The notes: generated from the sequence alone by a model not told the origin. Counted from the first letter of the stretch, positions 12,400-19,241 are shown. The stretch is 20,533 bases of DNA from DASWYB01 sp036405195 (GCA_036405195.1 DASWYB010000044.1:1-20533), one strand, 5' to 3'. Made by a program: numbers and translations.

Positions 12400-14058
12400 T
12401 TAATGAGCCAGAACCTTACGGGTGTCGTAAACCGTGTTCTGGCTATTTTTAAAGGCGACGGGGAAGCGACTGGAGAAAAAATCTTCGTTAACCGTGAATG
12501 CATTTTTCTCGGCTGGCCCAATTACAACATAACTCACGCCATAATCACGTAAAAGCGAAATCGCATCTGTCGTGCCGGTATATATAGACTTTACGTCGGC
12601 TTCGCGCTGAGCGTAGTTAAAGCCATAATTATAAACCCACGCCGTGTATCCCAAGAGAATTGGACGGACGGCCCACAAGGTTATGAAGTGGTTATGGACG
12701 GGCGCGGTTAAGAATCGATCGGTTGTGTACGTTTCTTCTCGAATCTGTTCACCCAAGTTTATATCTTCCTGGGAGGTCACTAAATAAGTATGTTGATCCA
12801 CGCGTTGTAACCGGATCATCTCTAATAGTCCTGTCGCAGTCAGCGTTATCAGGAGTGCGACGGCCAAGGGACGCACCAGGCCATGACTTCGCCACAAGCC
12901 TACAAGAAACGCGGCCGTTAAACCGCAAAACCCTAAATAGGACCACAGAAAAACCTTGGAGTTATCCCAAGCAATCGGCTGAAATTGAACAATATTCCCC
13001 ACAAGAAATAAAACAAAACAACCAAGAAAAAAGCTACGGCTGACACCATTTCCAAAGCGCCATAAAATCCACATACTTATACCCGCCAAAGGAAGCGTCA
13101 GCCCCCACTGCCAAAACCATTGGGCAAACCAGCCGCCAAAACTCGTTGCCGTCCACCCTAAAGAGAGAGAAAAGAAGTGAGGGTTCTCGATGCCACCCCC
13201 AACAAACTTTAAGTAAAGCGGAATACCAATTAACGCAGCAGGAAAGCCAAGGAATAACCATCGCTGCCAAGCCGTTCGATAACTTACAAAAATTACGAGC
13301 AGAATAATGGCAATTGAAATCAGGCTATGGGGATGCGTAATAGGCAGAAGCCCAATACCAGCGCCTGCAAGCATTAAAAGCCACCCGTCCGAGGGTTCTT
13401 TTTTGCGCCCAAACACTTTAATGATTGCCGCCAAAGCCCAGACGCCAATAGTCATCCCAAGTAAGAGTGCACGTTGGGGCAAGATCATCCCTGTAATAGC
13501 GTTGCTCGTCTCCCACGAAAGTTGCCCAAGACGACTGAAATCTTGGGGCGGGTACGCAAGCGAAGCCCAGTTATGATGGGTGAATACATCGCGCAGGAAT
13601 GGCACAAATCCCATCCCGGCACTCAGAAAGAAGAGAAAAATCCCTACGACGGCCTGGGCACGAGAACGAAGTAAGTGAAAGAATAAAAAATACACTCCGG
13701 CAATAAACGCAAATACACACACAATTGATGGGATTGCAAAAGCCCATGTCAGTGGTGTCCCTATGCGCATCAGAAGACCACTGATCATATTGACGACAAA
13801 CGGATATGTCAGCTTTCCACCCGCGTAGAGGGGATGCGTTACAAACCAATCTGCCACAGGTAACGTAGCAAACCGTTGCGCGAGTGCTACGTGTAACGCC
13901 CAATCACTCCACACCACATTATGTCCCATATAGAGCCCATCAGGCCGAAAGAGCATCATTCGGCCAAAGAGCGCTACGAAGAAAGTGCCCCAGGTTGCAA
14001 ACAAGAAGAGTAGGGGTCCTCGATGGGGAGAAGGGGAGTGAGATGATTTACGCGACAT
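12400..14058 (-). CDS. Large polytopic membrane protein, GT-C-like architecture
   Basis: This 552-residue protein has about eleven hydrophobic helices over residues 15-430 and a soluble C-terminal domain at about 430-552. The first outer loop contains WSDWALHVALAQRFA, with an acidic residue placed as in GT-C-fold glycosyltransferases, followed by HPLYAGGKLTYPF. The C-terminal part includes READVKSIYTGTTDAISLL and YGVSYVVIGPAEK, which resembles the periplasmic tail of PMT/YfhO-like or PTPS-related membrane proteins. I cannot assign a precise family. It starts 3 bases after the stop of the beta-CASP nuclease gene, so the two are co-transcribed. Its own start has no strong Shine-Dalgarno. Confidence 0.75.
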   Translation of the reverse strand: MSRKSSHSPSPHRGPLLFLFATWGTFFVALFGRMMLFRPDGLYMGHNVVWSDWALHVALAQRFATLPVADWFVTHPLYAGGKLTYPFVVNMISGLLMRIGTPLTWAFAIPSIVCVFAFIAGVYFLFFHLLRSRAQAVVGIFLFFLSAGMGFVPFLRDVFTHHNWASLAYPPQDFSRLGQLSWETSNAITGMILPQRALLLGMTIGVWALAAIIKVFGRKKEPSDGWLLMLAGAGIGLLPITHPHSLISIAIILLVIFVSYRTAWQRWLFLGFPAALIGIPLYLKFVGGGIENPHFFSLSLGWTATSFGGWFAQWFWQWGLTLPLAGISMWILWRFGNGVSRSFFLGCFVLFLVGNIVQFQPIAWDNSKVFLWSYLGFCGLTAAFLVGLWRSHGLVRPLAVALLITLTATGLLEMIRLQRVDQHTYLVTSQEDINLGEQIREETYTTDRFLTAPVHNHFITLWAVRPILLGYTAWVYNYGFNYAQREADVKSIYTGTTDAISLLRDYGVSYVVIGPAEKNAFTVNEDFFSSRFPVAFKNSQNTVYDTRKVLAH

Positions 14059-14061
14059 ACC

Positions 14062-15477
14062 CTATGCGGCTTGAGTCGTCTCTTCCTCGTATTCGAGACG
14101 AGCATCATCTTCTTCATCAGTAATAGTGTACCCATCACCGTAGTTAGGAACGAGCACTTTTTTGATTCCGAGTTCTTCACGGAGCTGTTTCGAAAAAGCA
14201 GCACGAGCTTCGTCATCACCGTGATTAAGGAATACAGCTTTGGGTAAATGCTTCATCGTACGAAGCCATTCCACAAGCTGCGTCTTATCCATATGTGACG
14301 AGAAAGCTTGCGTACCGAGAATTTTGGCATTCACCACCACTTGTTCGCCATGAATCGTAACCGTACGATCACCATCTAACAAACGACGCCCCAGCGAACC
14401 TTGAACCTGGAATCCCGCCACAAATACTCGGGTACTTTCCAAAGGAAGATACCGCTTGAGATGATGGAGGATACGTCCACCTTGCATCATGCCCGACCCA
14501 GCGATAATAAGCTTGGGCGGATCGACGTCATTAATCATTTTCGACTGCTCGGCGGTTTCCGTAATCGTCAGGCTCTTAAAGGTCAAAACAGAATGGTCGG
14601 GTTCACGCGCTTCGAGTTCTTTGGTCTCTTCATTAAAGAGATCTTCATACTTTTCATAGACGCGGCTAATTTTAATCCCCAGAGGACCATCGAGATACGC
14701 CGAGATAGCCGGAATCCTGTGGTCGGTAATCATTTCGTCGATCATACGGATAAGTTCTTGCGTACGCTCGAGCGAAAAAGCAGGAATGAGGAGCACGCCT
14801 TTGTCTCGGATAGTGCCTTTGATGGCCTCTTCGAGTGCAGCAATCCCTTCATCATAGTGGCCATGGGTACGATCCCCGTAAGTTGATTCTAAAATAATAC
14901 CATCAGCCTGTGGCAAATCTTCCGGTGCTTCTAGGAGGGGCACCGGATGGTTTCCAATATCACCCGAGAAAATGAGTGATTTGCCTTCACCCTTGACCTC
15001 GATGAAACTCGAGCCTAAGACGTGGCCGGCATTATGAAACGTGGCCGTTACGCCCGTGGCAATTTTAATCTCTTTGTCATAGGGCAAGGGCATGAACCGC
15101 TCCATCGTATGAACAACGTCTTCTTCGGTGTAGAGCGGAGGATGACCATTACGCTCAGCCTCATCGCCCATAAGGTGAGCCGCGTCGAGTAATATCAATA
15201 CGGTTAAGTCACGAGTTGCATCAGTAGCGTAAATCTTGCCTGCGAAACCTTGATTTATCAGTTTGGGTAAACGCCCACAGTGGTCTAAATGAGCGTGCGT
15301 TAAAATAACTGCATCAATATCTTCGGGTTTAAAAGGGAAAGGATCGAAGTTTTTTTCAGACGCAAAACGGTCTCCTTGGAAGAGGCCGCAATCAATAAGA
15401 ATGGAAGAATGTTCAACATCAAGCTTACTGCACGATCCGGTTACTTCACCTGCCGCGCCACAGAATTGTAAATGCAT
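14062..15477 (-). CDS. Metallo-beta-lactamase / beta-CASP RNA-processing nuclease
   Basis: The 471-residue protein belongs to the beta-CASP branch of metallo-beta-lactamases, related to CPSF-73/YSH1-type nucleases. The zinc motif HAHLDH is at residues 61-66 (His61, His63, Asp65, His66). Further ligands are His152 in HNAGHVLGS and Asp173 in FSGDIG. The beta-CASP motif A begins at Glu197 in LESTYGDRTH. The RMMBL part near the C-terminus contains AFSSHMDKTQL and FLNHGDD. It probably cleaves RNA, by endonuclease or exonuclease action. The ATG follows AAGGAGA. Upstream lies a 7-bp hairpin (AACCCCT/AGGGGTT, about 15500-15523) in the leader. The last 30 residues are acidic. It heads a two-gene operon with the membrane protein. 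Confidence 0.93.
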   Translation of the reverse strand: MHLQFCGAAGEVTGSCSKLDVEHSSILIDCGLFQGDRFASEKNFDPFPFKPEDIDAVILTHAHLDHCGRLPKLINQGFAGKIYATDATRDLTVLILLDAAHLMGDEAERNGHPPLYTEEDVVHTMERFMPLPYDKEIKIATGVTATFHNAGHVLGSSFIEVKGEGKSLIFSGDIGNHPVPLLEAPEDLPQADGIILESTYGDRTHGHYDEGIAALEEAIKGTIRDKGVLLIPAFSLERTQELIRMIDEMITDHRIPAISAYLDGPLGIKISRVYEKYEDLFNEETKELEAREPDHSVLTFKSLTITETAEQSKMINDVDPPKLIIAGSGMMQGGRILHHLKRYLPLESTRVFVAGFQVQGSLGRRLLDGDRTVTIHGEQVVVNAKILGTQAFSSHMDKTQLVEWLRTMKHLPKAVFLNHGDDEARAAFSKQLREELGIKKVLVPNYGDGYTITDEEDDARLEYEEETTQAA

Positions 15478-15535
15478 AACCGTTATCTCCTTTACTTCAA
15501 ACCCCTCCAGTAATAAGGGGTTTTCACAATCTTTC

Positions 15536-15603
15536 TCTCAGCCTAGCATATTTTTCTCTGTCCTACACGTTTGCCACTGGAGAGAAATTCTGGCATGCTG
15601 AGA
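15536..15603. repeat. Interrupted dyad in a divergent promoter region
   Basis: TCTCAGC (15536-15542) and GCTGAGA (15597-15603) form a 7-bp outer repeat. Inside, AGCAT (15545-15549) faces ATGCT (15595-15599) and TTTCTCT (about 15553-15559) faces AGAGAAA (15581-15587). The centre is near 15570, midway between the divergent nuclease and DUF3048 genes. Confidence 0.5.
15571..15599 (+). promoter_or_regulatory. Possible promoter of the DUF3048 gene
   Basis: TTGCCA (15571-15576), a 17-nt spacer, then CATGCT (15594-15599). The mirror element TATGCT (15550-15545, minus strand) may serve the divergent nuclease gene but lacks a good -35. Confidence 0.45.
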
Positions 15604-15647
15604 CTATCTCAAGAGGCGTTTTGGCGCCGTACGAAGGAGGCTATTGC

Positions 15648-16919
15648 ATGGACGATAAAGATAAAAAAGAAGCCGAGCGAATTGAAGAGCTCAAGAATAT
15701 GATTGATAAGGGAACCTCAGAGAAGACTGAAACTGAAGAGGCTGAGGAAGAACCGTATAACACCCCGCCCAAATCCGAAAAAGACGCAAAACGTGCCTCA
15801 AAAGAAGCGAAACCTTCTGCTATGGAAGACCCCGAAAAACGCAAGAAGATGATTATTGTGGGCAGCACCGTGCTACTCGCCTTACTCGTAGCAACAGCCG
15901 TGATTGCCGCTGTTCTGTCTCGTCCTGCTGAAGACAACGATGTGACCACCCCCATTTCTGTTGCCACCTCTAGCGAACCAAAAGCGACGGCAACGCCTGT
16001 ACCAGTAACACAAGCCTCCAACCTTGACGGAGTCGTGGTTGCCAACGAACTCGCCACACGTCATCCTTTGGCAATCATGATCGAAAACAGCACCTTAGCC
16101 CGTCCACAAACCGGGTTAACCGATGCAAGTGTAGTCTACGAAGCCATTGTTGAAGGCGGCATTACCCGCTTTATGGCTGTCTATGGCCACACGTTACCCG
16201 CCAAAGCTGGCCCTGTACGTTCCGCTCGTCCTGTATTCTTAGACTTTGCCTCGGAATACACTCCTCGTACTGCTTATTACGCCCACGTCGGTGGATCTCC
16301 CGAGGCTATCGACCGAATTAAAAAAGAAAATGTTTACGACTTAGACCAAGGTGGGATTGGCACAAAAGCTTTCCAGCGCTTCCCCAAAGCCGGGCTCGCC
16401 ACTGAGCACACTATGTATACCTTCCCCGAAAAGCTGCTCGAGATTGCCAAATCACGCAACTATAGCACCGACGCAACATTCAAATCCTGGAAGTTTAAAA
16501 ACGATGCCCAAATCGCCGATAGGCCTGAGTCTCAAAGTATTACGATTCCCTTTAGCTCCGCATCGTACGAAGTAAAGTACATCTACGACAAAACGAGCAA
16601 TACCTATAAACGTTATATGGCGGGCGTAGAACACAAAGATGCCGTTTCTGGCAAGCAAATTGCACCCAAGAATATTATTATTCACTTCGCCAACTACGCC
16701 ACGACTGATGTCAAAGGGCGCCAGGACGTTGATGTCGTCGGTACCGGAACCGCCAAGATTTTCCGCGATGGTAAAGTTATCGAAGCCACATGGAGCAAGA
16801 GCGCCCCATCTGCCCGATCGATTTATACCGACACAGCCACTGGCCAAGAAGTCGAACTCAACGCCGGACAAATCTTTGTCGAAGTCCCCAAGACCGGCAG
16901 CGTAATAACAGTTCAATAA
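15648..16919 (+). CDS. Membrane-anchored DUF3048 protein (YerB-like)
   Basis: The 423-residue protein has a highly charged cytoplasmic N-terminus (about 1-66), one membrane helix at about 69-91 (MIIVGSTVLLALLVATAVIA), a Thr/Pro-rich linker and an outward-facing DUF3048 domain from about 120. Family marks are HPLAIMIENSTLARPQTGL, YEAIVEGGITRFMAVY, the GPVRSARP loop and AYYAHVGGSPEA. The C-terminal part includes HFANYATTDVKGRQDVD and GQIFVEVPKTG. YerB-type proteins are usually lipoproteins; here a plain signal anchor replaces the lipobox. The ATG at 15648 follows AAGGAGG. It stands alone, with a terminator after it. A role at the cell surface is likely, but the activity is unknown. Confidence 0.92.
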   Translation: MDDKDKKEAERIEELKNMIDKGTSEKTETEEAEEEPYNTPPKSEKDAKRASKEAKPSAMEDPEKRKKMIIVGSTVLLALLVATAVIAAVLSRPAEDNDVTTPISVATSSEPKATATPVPVTQASNLDGVVVANELATRHPLAIMIENSTLARPQTGLTDASVVYEAIVEGGITRFMAVYGHTLPAKAGPVRSARPVFLDFASEYTPRTAYYAHVGGSPEAIDRIKKENVYDLDQGGIGTKAFQRFPKAGLATEHTMYTFPEKLLEIAKSRNYSTDATFKSWKFKNDAQIADRPESQSITIPFSSASYEVKYIYDKTSNTYKRYMAGVEHKDAVSGKQIAPKNIIIHFANYATTDVKGRQDVDVVGTGTAKIFRDGKVIEATWSKSAPSARSIYTDTATGQEVELNAGQIFVEVPKTGSVITVQ

Positions 16920-16940
16920 AAAACTTCTCTAAATGCGAAG

Positions 16941-16964
16941 AGCGCCTCACTGAGGCGCTTTTTC
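16941..16964 (+). terminator. Terminator of the DUF3048 gene
   Basis: Perfect arms AGCGCCTC (16941-16948) and GAGGCGCT (16952-16959) with a 3-base loop ACT, followed by TTTTTC. Confidence 0.92.
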
Positions 16965-17187
16965 GAAAAAGAGAAATGGGGTGAGCTTGGCCCGAAGGCG
17001 GAAAACCTTAGCCAACGGGCCAAGCTCGGTTGGGGAGGCGAGGCGCAGAACCACCTCACGTAATGGGGACACTGTAGTACATCTTTACGGCGGGAGCCGA
17101 AGGTCGGTACTCATAACCTCGAATTTCGCGTGTATAACGCGACTAGGTCATCATCGGAGCTTCCTCCATACCCTGAGCGTAGGGTTA
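16964..17187 (-). ncRNA. Candidate structured RNA, unidentified
   Basis: This stretch of about 220 bases has no convincing protein frame on either strand. On the minus strand an extended -10 promoter at 17193-17220 starts transcription near 17187. The 3' part forms a perfect 12-bp hairpin, GAGCTTGGCCCG (17027-17016) with CGGGCCAAGCTC (16994-16983). An inner AAGG/CCTT stem and a pyrimidine-rich tail ending CTCTTTTTC follow, as expected for a terminator. The 5' part has small hairpins, such as ACCCT/AGGGT and TCGCG/CGCGA. The length would suit a 6S-like RNA, but I see no long-range rod pairing and no RNase P, tmRNA or SRP signature. Two tiny frames (8 residues each) occur and are probably chance. 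Confidence 0.45.
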
Positions 17188-17192
17188 TAGTG

Positions 17193-17220
17193 AGTATATC
17201 AAAGTATTTTAGCCATGCAA
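17193..17220 (-). promoter_or_regulatory. Minus-strand promoter for the 16964-17187 RNA
   Basis: On the minus strand: TTGCAT (17220-17215), a 16-nt spacer, then TATACT (17198-17193) preceded by TGA, which makes an extended -10. Confidence 0.55.
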
Positions 17221-17227
17221 GCACAAC

Positions 17228-17257
17228 AAAAGGGAGCCTCATATGAGGCTCCCTTTT
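17228..17257 (-). terminator. Bidirectional terminator after the transglycosylase gene
   Basis: A perfect 30-base palindrome: AAAAGGGAGCCTCAT followed directly by its complement. The T-rich end on the minus strand (CCCTTTTGTTG) terminates the lytic transglycosylase mRNA. It also ends in TTTT on the plus strand. Confidence 0.93.
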
Positions 17258-17276
17258 GCGTTTTTGATTGTACGTA

Positions 17277-18017
17277 TTATGATCGACCCGCTAAGGCCAA
17301 TACTTTATCTACGTACCACTGCGCATTGTTGTAACGCAGTAAGGCTCGCTGTAACTCACCACGGTTTGCACCGTTGGCAGCTAAGTAACGAGCGGCCGAG
17401 GGAATAGCATCTTCGGCATGACAAATGTCTTTGACACCGTCACCGTTACCGTCGACACCATACCCACGCCATGTGCCTGGCATGAACTGCGCCGGACCCC
17501 GTGCGCCCACTGAAGAGCCGCCACAGAAGTACCAACGCATACCAGACTCAACTTTCCAGACCGCAATCAGGATATCGGCTGGAATCCCATAGGTTGCCGC
17601 CGCTTTTTGAGCAAGGGCAATCTTTTGTTCTAACGGGACATCAGCAACTACCGTCGCCTTCGGAGTAACTGGTGCTACAACCTTAGGCTTCGATTTAGGC
17701 TGCTGCGCAGCGATCGCTTGTTCTCGTTTGAGCTGTTCGGCTAAACGAGCTTGTTCTTCCTGATACCGCGATGCTGTTTTTTCGATCACTGGAGCCTGGG
17801 GCTCAAGTGTCAGGAGCTCGGGTGTTTCATCGGCCAACACGAGCTCAGTTTTCCAGACAGATGGCGTAGCCGAAGATTCGGCGCCAAATGCTGGCATCAA
17901 GATCTGGAGGGGGATAAGGCCAAAAGTGACCGAACCCACTAACAGTTTCTTGCCGATATTCGCCGGGTAGCGAATAACGTTCCCCTCCTTAACCCCATCA
18001 AACATGTGTTTGAACAT
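17277..18017 (-). CDS. Secreted lytic murein transglycosylase (SLT/MltB-like)
   Basis: The protein cleaves peptidoglycan glycan strands outside the cell. With the ATG at 18017 it has 246 residues. The parts are a hydrophobic signal segment at about 24-45 ending AFGA, a coiled or charged linker at about 80-125, and a transglycosylase domain at about 130-246. Catalytic Glu157 sits in VWKVESGM. Other marks are GARGPAQFMPGTWRGYG, DGNGDGVKDI, DAIPSAARYLAANG and LLRYNNAQWYV. The order matches MltB/SLT_2-type enzymes. The start is uncertain. The ATG has no well-placed Shine-Dalgarno, while AAGGAGG (17990-17984) lies 8 nt before an in-frame ATT at 17975. That ATT would give a shorter n-region and an ideal signal peptide. 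The upstream leader is long and structured. Confidence 0.92.
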   Translation of the reverse strand: MFKHMFDGVKEGNVIRYPANIGKKLLVGSVTFGLIPLQILMPAFGAESSATPSVWKTELVLADETPELLTLEPQAPVIEKTASRYQEEQARLAEQLKREQAIAAQQPKSKPKVVAPVTPKATVVADVPLEQKIALAQKAAATYGIPADILIAVWKVESGMRWYFCGGSSVGARGPAQFMPGTWRGYGVDGNGDGVKDICHAEDAIPSAARYLAANGANRGELQRALLRYNNAQWYVDKVLALAGRS

Positions 18018-18234
18018 GGTTAAGGAATCACATCCTCTCTGGCTCCTCGGGTGGTAAATCCCTGGCATACGCCACGGCCACATAAGGGCAAATATTGTTG
18101 TGATGGATTATTAATCGACCACTCCGGCACCCCCGTTGAGACAATGTCTCGTAGGTTTAAATGCGGAGCTGCCACCCAATGACTTTCGTCGCTAGAGTCA
18201 CAGCTCATCACTTTTTTGCGGCAAGTAGAGTATA
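18018..18234 (-). promoter_or_regulatory. Long structured 5' leader of the transglycosylase gene
   Basis: About 217 nt separate the predicted transcription start (near 18234) from the ATG. On the minus strand there are four clear hairpins. First, GAGCTG plus TGACT pair with AGTCA and CAGCTC (18166-18206). Second, GAGAC/GTCTC has a 3-base loop (18138-18150). Third, a 10-bp stem has one mismatch and one G-U pair (18113-18122 with 18100-18109). Fourth, TGGC/GCCA spans 18063-18074. The length and position fit a riboswitch-type leader. Cell-wall lytic genes are often controlled by c-di-AMP (ydaO) riboswitches, but I could not find that motif's conserved core here. The identity is open. The short frames in this stretch look random. 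Confidence 0.5.
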
Positions 18235-18240
18235 GGCCAC

Positions 18241-18269
18241 ATCATACCAAATATAGCGTATACTGTCAA
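18241..18269 (-). promoter_or_regulatory. Strong promoter of the transglycosylase gene
   Basis: On the minus strand: perfect TTGACA (18269-18264), a 17-nt spacer, then TATGAT (18246-18241). The predicted start is near 18234. Confidence 0.85.
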
Positions 18270-18330
18270 TCGTTCCGTATGTAAAATTGGTCTTTTCGAG
18301 GCGAATTTTTCGCAAGTTCTTATAACGAAG

Positions 18331-18368
18331 AAGCCCCCGTGACGCGCATGCTGCGCGCCCGGGGGCTT
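18331..18368 (-). terminator. Terminator of the GC-rich minus-strand unit
   Basis: Outer arms AAGCCCCCG (18331-18339) and CGGGGGCTT (18360-18368) are perfect, with an inner CGCGC/GCGCG stem. The minus-strand tail is CTTCGTTATAA, only partly T-rich. Confidence 0.75.
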
Positions 18369-18369
18369 G

Positions 18370-18762
18370 GTAAAGTAGGAGCCGGATTGGCCCGCCTAGG
18401 GCGGCGACCGTGCAGACAACCCGGTGGTCATCCGCTCCGCAGTCCCGCGCGACGTTGCCGTCCGCCGAACTCCTCACTCTACCGAGGAATCACTCTCTAT
18501 GGGGCCAAGCCGCCCGGCTGTGCCGCCGCCATGGTAAGGTTTACCACGCGGCCATGGGCCGGGGCTCGCAGGGGCTCCTAGAGCAGTGAAAGGTAGCCAC
18601 ACCCACCAGTTGCCCGGTGGGGCTATCGTTGCCAGAGGTATCGGATCATCTTCTTTAAACTCCGGTGTGAATGCCTGCCGGGAATCTCACCCGGCCGATT
18701 TCACAAGATCCCGGACGGGATCGAGTCACGTGCCTTGTGGCGAGTCATCTCGTCAAATCTCC
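18370..18762 (-). ncRNA. GC-rich, highly structured transcribed region, unidentified
   Basis: No protein frame is convincing on either strand. On the minus strand TAGGAGCC (18580-18573) pairs perfectly with GGCTCCTA (18383-18376), closing a domain of about 190 nt. Inside lie TGGTAA/TTACCA (18532-18546), a GACG/CGTC stem capped by a GCAA tetraloop (18451-18462) and CCGCC/GGCGG (18392-18404). The GNRA loop exists only in the minus RNA. Before this domain are GATCCC/GGGATC (18707-18722), GCCGGG/CCCGGC (18677-18695) and CCCACC/GGTGGG (about 18602-18621). Size and structure recall RNase P RNA or tmRNA, but their conserved motifs are absent. No separate promoter was found, so it is probably the 3' part of the transcript that starts near 19154. 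Confidence 0.45.
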
Positions 18763-18816
18763 AGAGCCGCGGCGCCTAGTGCCGCTACGATCGCCGAATG
18801 CCGGCGCCGCGGCTCT
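18763..18816. repeat. 14-bp perfect inverted repeat
   Basis: AGAGCCGCGGCGCC (18763-18776) and GGCGCCGCGGCTCT (18803-18816) are separated by 26 bases. It lies 13 bases past the stop of the 51-residue gene. No T-run follows on the minus strand, so it is not a standard terminator. It may stabilise or process the mRNA. Confidence 0.8.
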
Positions 18817-18829
18817 CAGGCCCACAGGA

Positions 18830-18985
18830 TCAGGCGCCGGGGACCGGGATGCCGGAGTCGCCGCCGCGCGCGTGGATGGTCAGGATGCCGCTGGAGTTCT
18901 TCAGGTTGGTGCCGGGGATCGCGTCGTTCATGCCGCCGGGAATACCATTGTTCTTCAGGGGATGCATTCCGATCTTCCGATTCAT
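18830..18985 (-). CDS. 51-residue Gly/Pro-rich small protein, unknown
   Basis: The ATG at 18985 follows GGAGGAAGG with good spacing, and the frame ends in TGA at 18832-18830. The peptide is rich in Gly, Pro, Ile and Asn with related short phrases (NGIPGG, DAIPGT, SGIPVPGA). It has no signal peptide or membrane helix. Nearly every codon after residue 18 ends in C or G, unlike the mixed usage of neighbouring genes. That suggests either strong selection for expression or foreign origin. It has a consensus promoter, a structured leader of about 170 nt and a structured 3' region. I recognise no family. The good ribosome binding site and biased codons make it likely to be translated. Confidence 0.7.
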   Translation of the reverse strand: MNRKIGMHPLKNNGIPGGMNDAIPGTNLKNSSGILTIHARGGDSGIPVPGA

Positions 18986-19154
18986 CGACCTTCCTCCGTA
19001 GAGTGTGATGTTGACCCCGAGGTGGGGTCGCAGTGTGAGGGCTCCGTGGAGGATTCAACTCTATTTCTAGAATTGATCCTCCCGACGGAGTACGCGCTTT
19101 GCAAGTTGCTACGTTGGCTATGAGAGCCGTCGTGTTGCTTTGCTCAGCGTTACA
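18986..19154 (-). promoter_or_regulatory. Structured leader with two competing pairings near the ribosome binding site
   Basis: On the minus strand CTCCGT (19090-19085) pairs with ACGGAG (19047-19042). The stem continues as GGAGGAT/ATCCTCC and CAATTCT/AGAGTTG, a 20-bp rod with one bulged A, two unpaired bases and loop AGAAAT. One U-G pair is valid only in the minus RNA. The same ACGGAG occurs again as ACGGAGG at 18999-18993, which is the Shine-Dalgarno, so CTCCGT could pair there instead and block translation. A separate hairpin GACCCC/GGGGTC lies at 19013-19029. Confidence 0.6.
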
Positions 19155-19160
19155 AGCAAA

Positions 19161-19189
19161 ATAATAGCATATAACAAATACTTTGTCAA
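19161..19189 (-). promoter_or_regulatory. Consensus promoter of the 51-residue gene
   Basis: On the minus strand: perfect TTGACA (19189-19184), a 17-nt spacer, then TATTAT (19166-19161). Transcription should start near 19154. Confidence 0.85.
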
Positions 19190-19241
19190 TACCCCCTAAA
19201 AGGGTAAAGAGTTAAGAAATATTTATAAAAACAAAAGTATC

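Noticed and set aside
18180..18215. Hammerhead-like string GATGA ... GACGAAA on the minus strand in the transglycosylase leader
   Set aside because: The invariant C before UGAUGA is replaced by G and the stem between the core segments does not form properly, so this is a chance resemblance.
18018..18234. c-di-AMP (ydaO) riboswitch in the transglycosylase leader
   Set aside because: Only vague similarity (a CTTAA-like and a GGGGG segment). The conserved GGGGUGAAUC-type and CAGCUAACC-type segments are missing, so it is kept only as an unclassified leader.
18370..18762. RNase P RNA or tmRNA
   Set aside because: No GAGGAAAGUCC or ACAGAA motif for RNase P, and no tRNA-like end with a T-loop for tmRNA, despite suitable length and structure.
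18586..19123. Overlapping plus-strand ORFs of 140 and 150 codons
   Set aside because: Arg/Ser/Gly-rich low-complexity products, without a promoter or ribosome binding site, opposite the 51-residue gene and its structured leader. Long frames arise easily in GC-rich DNA.
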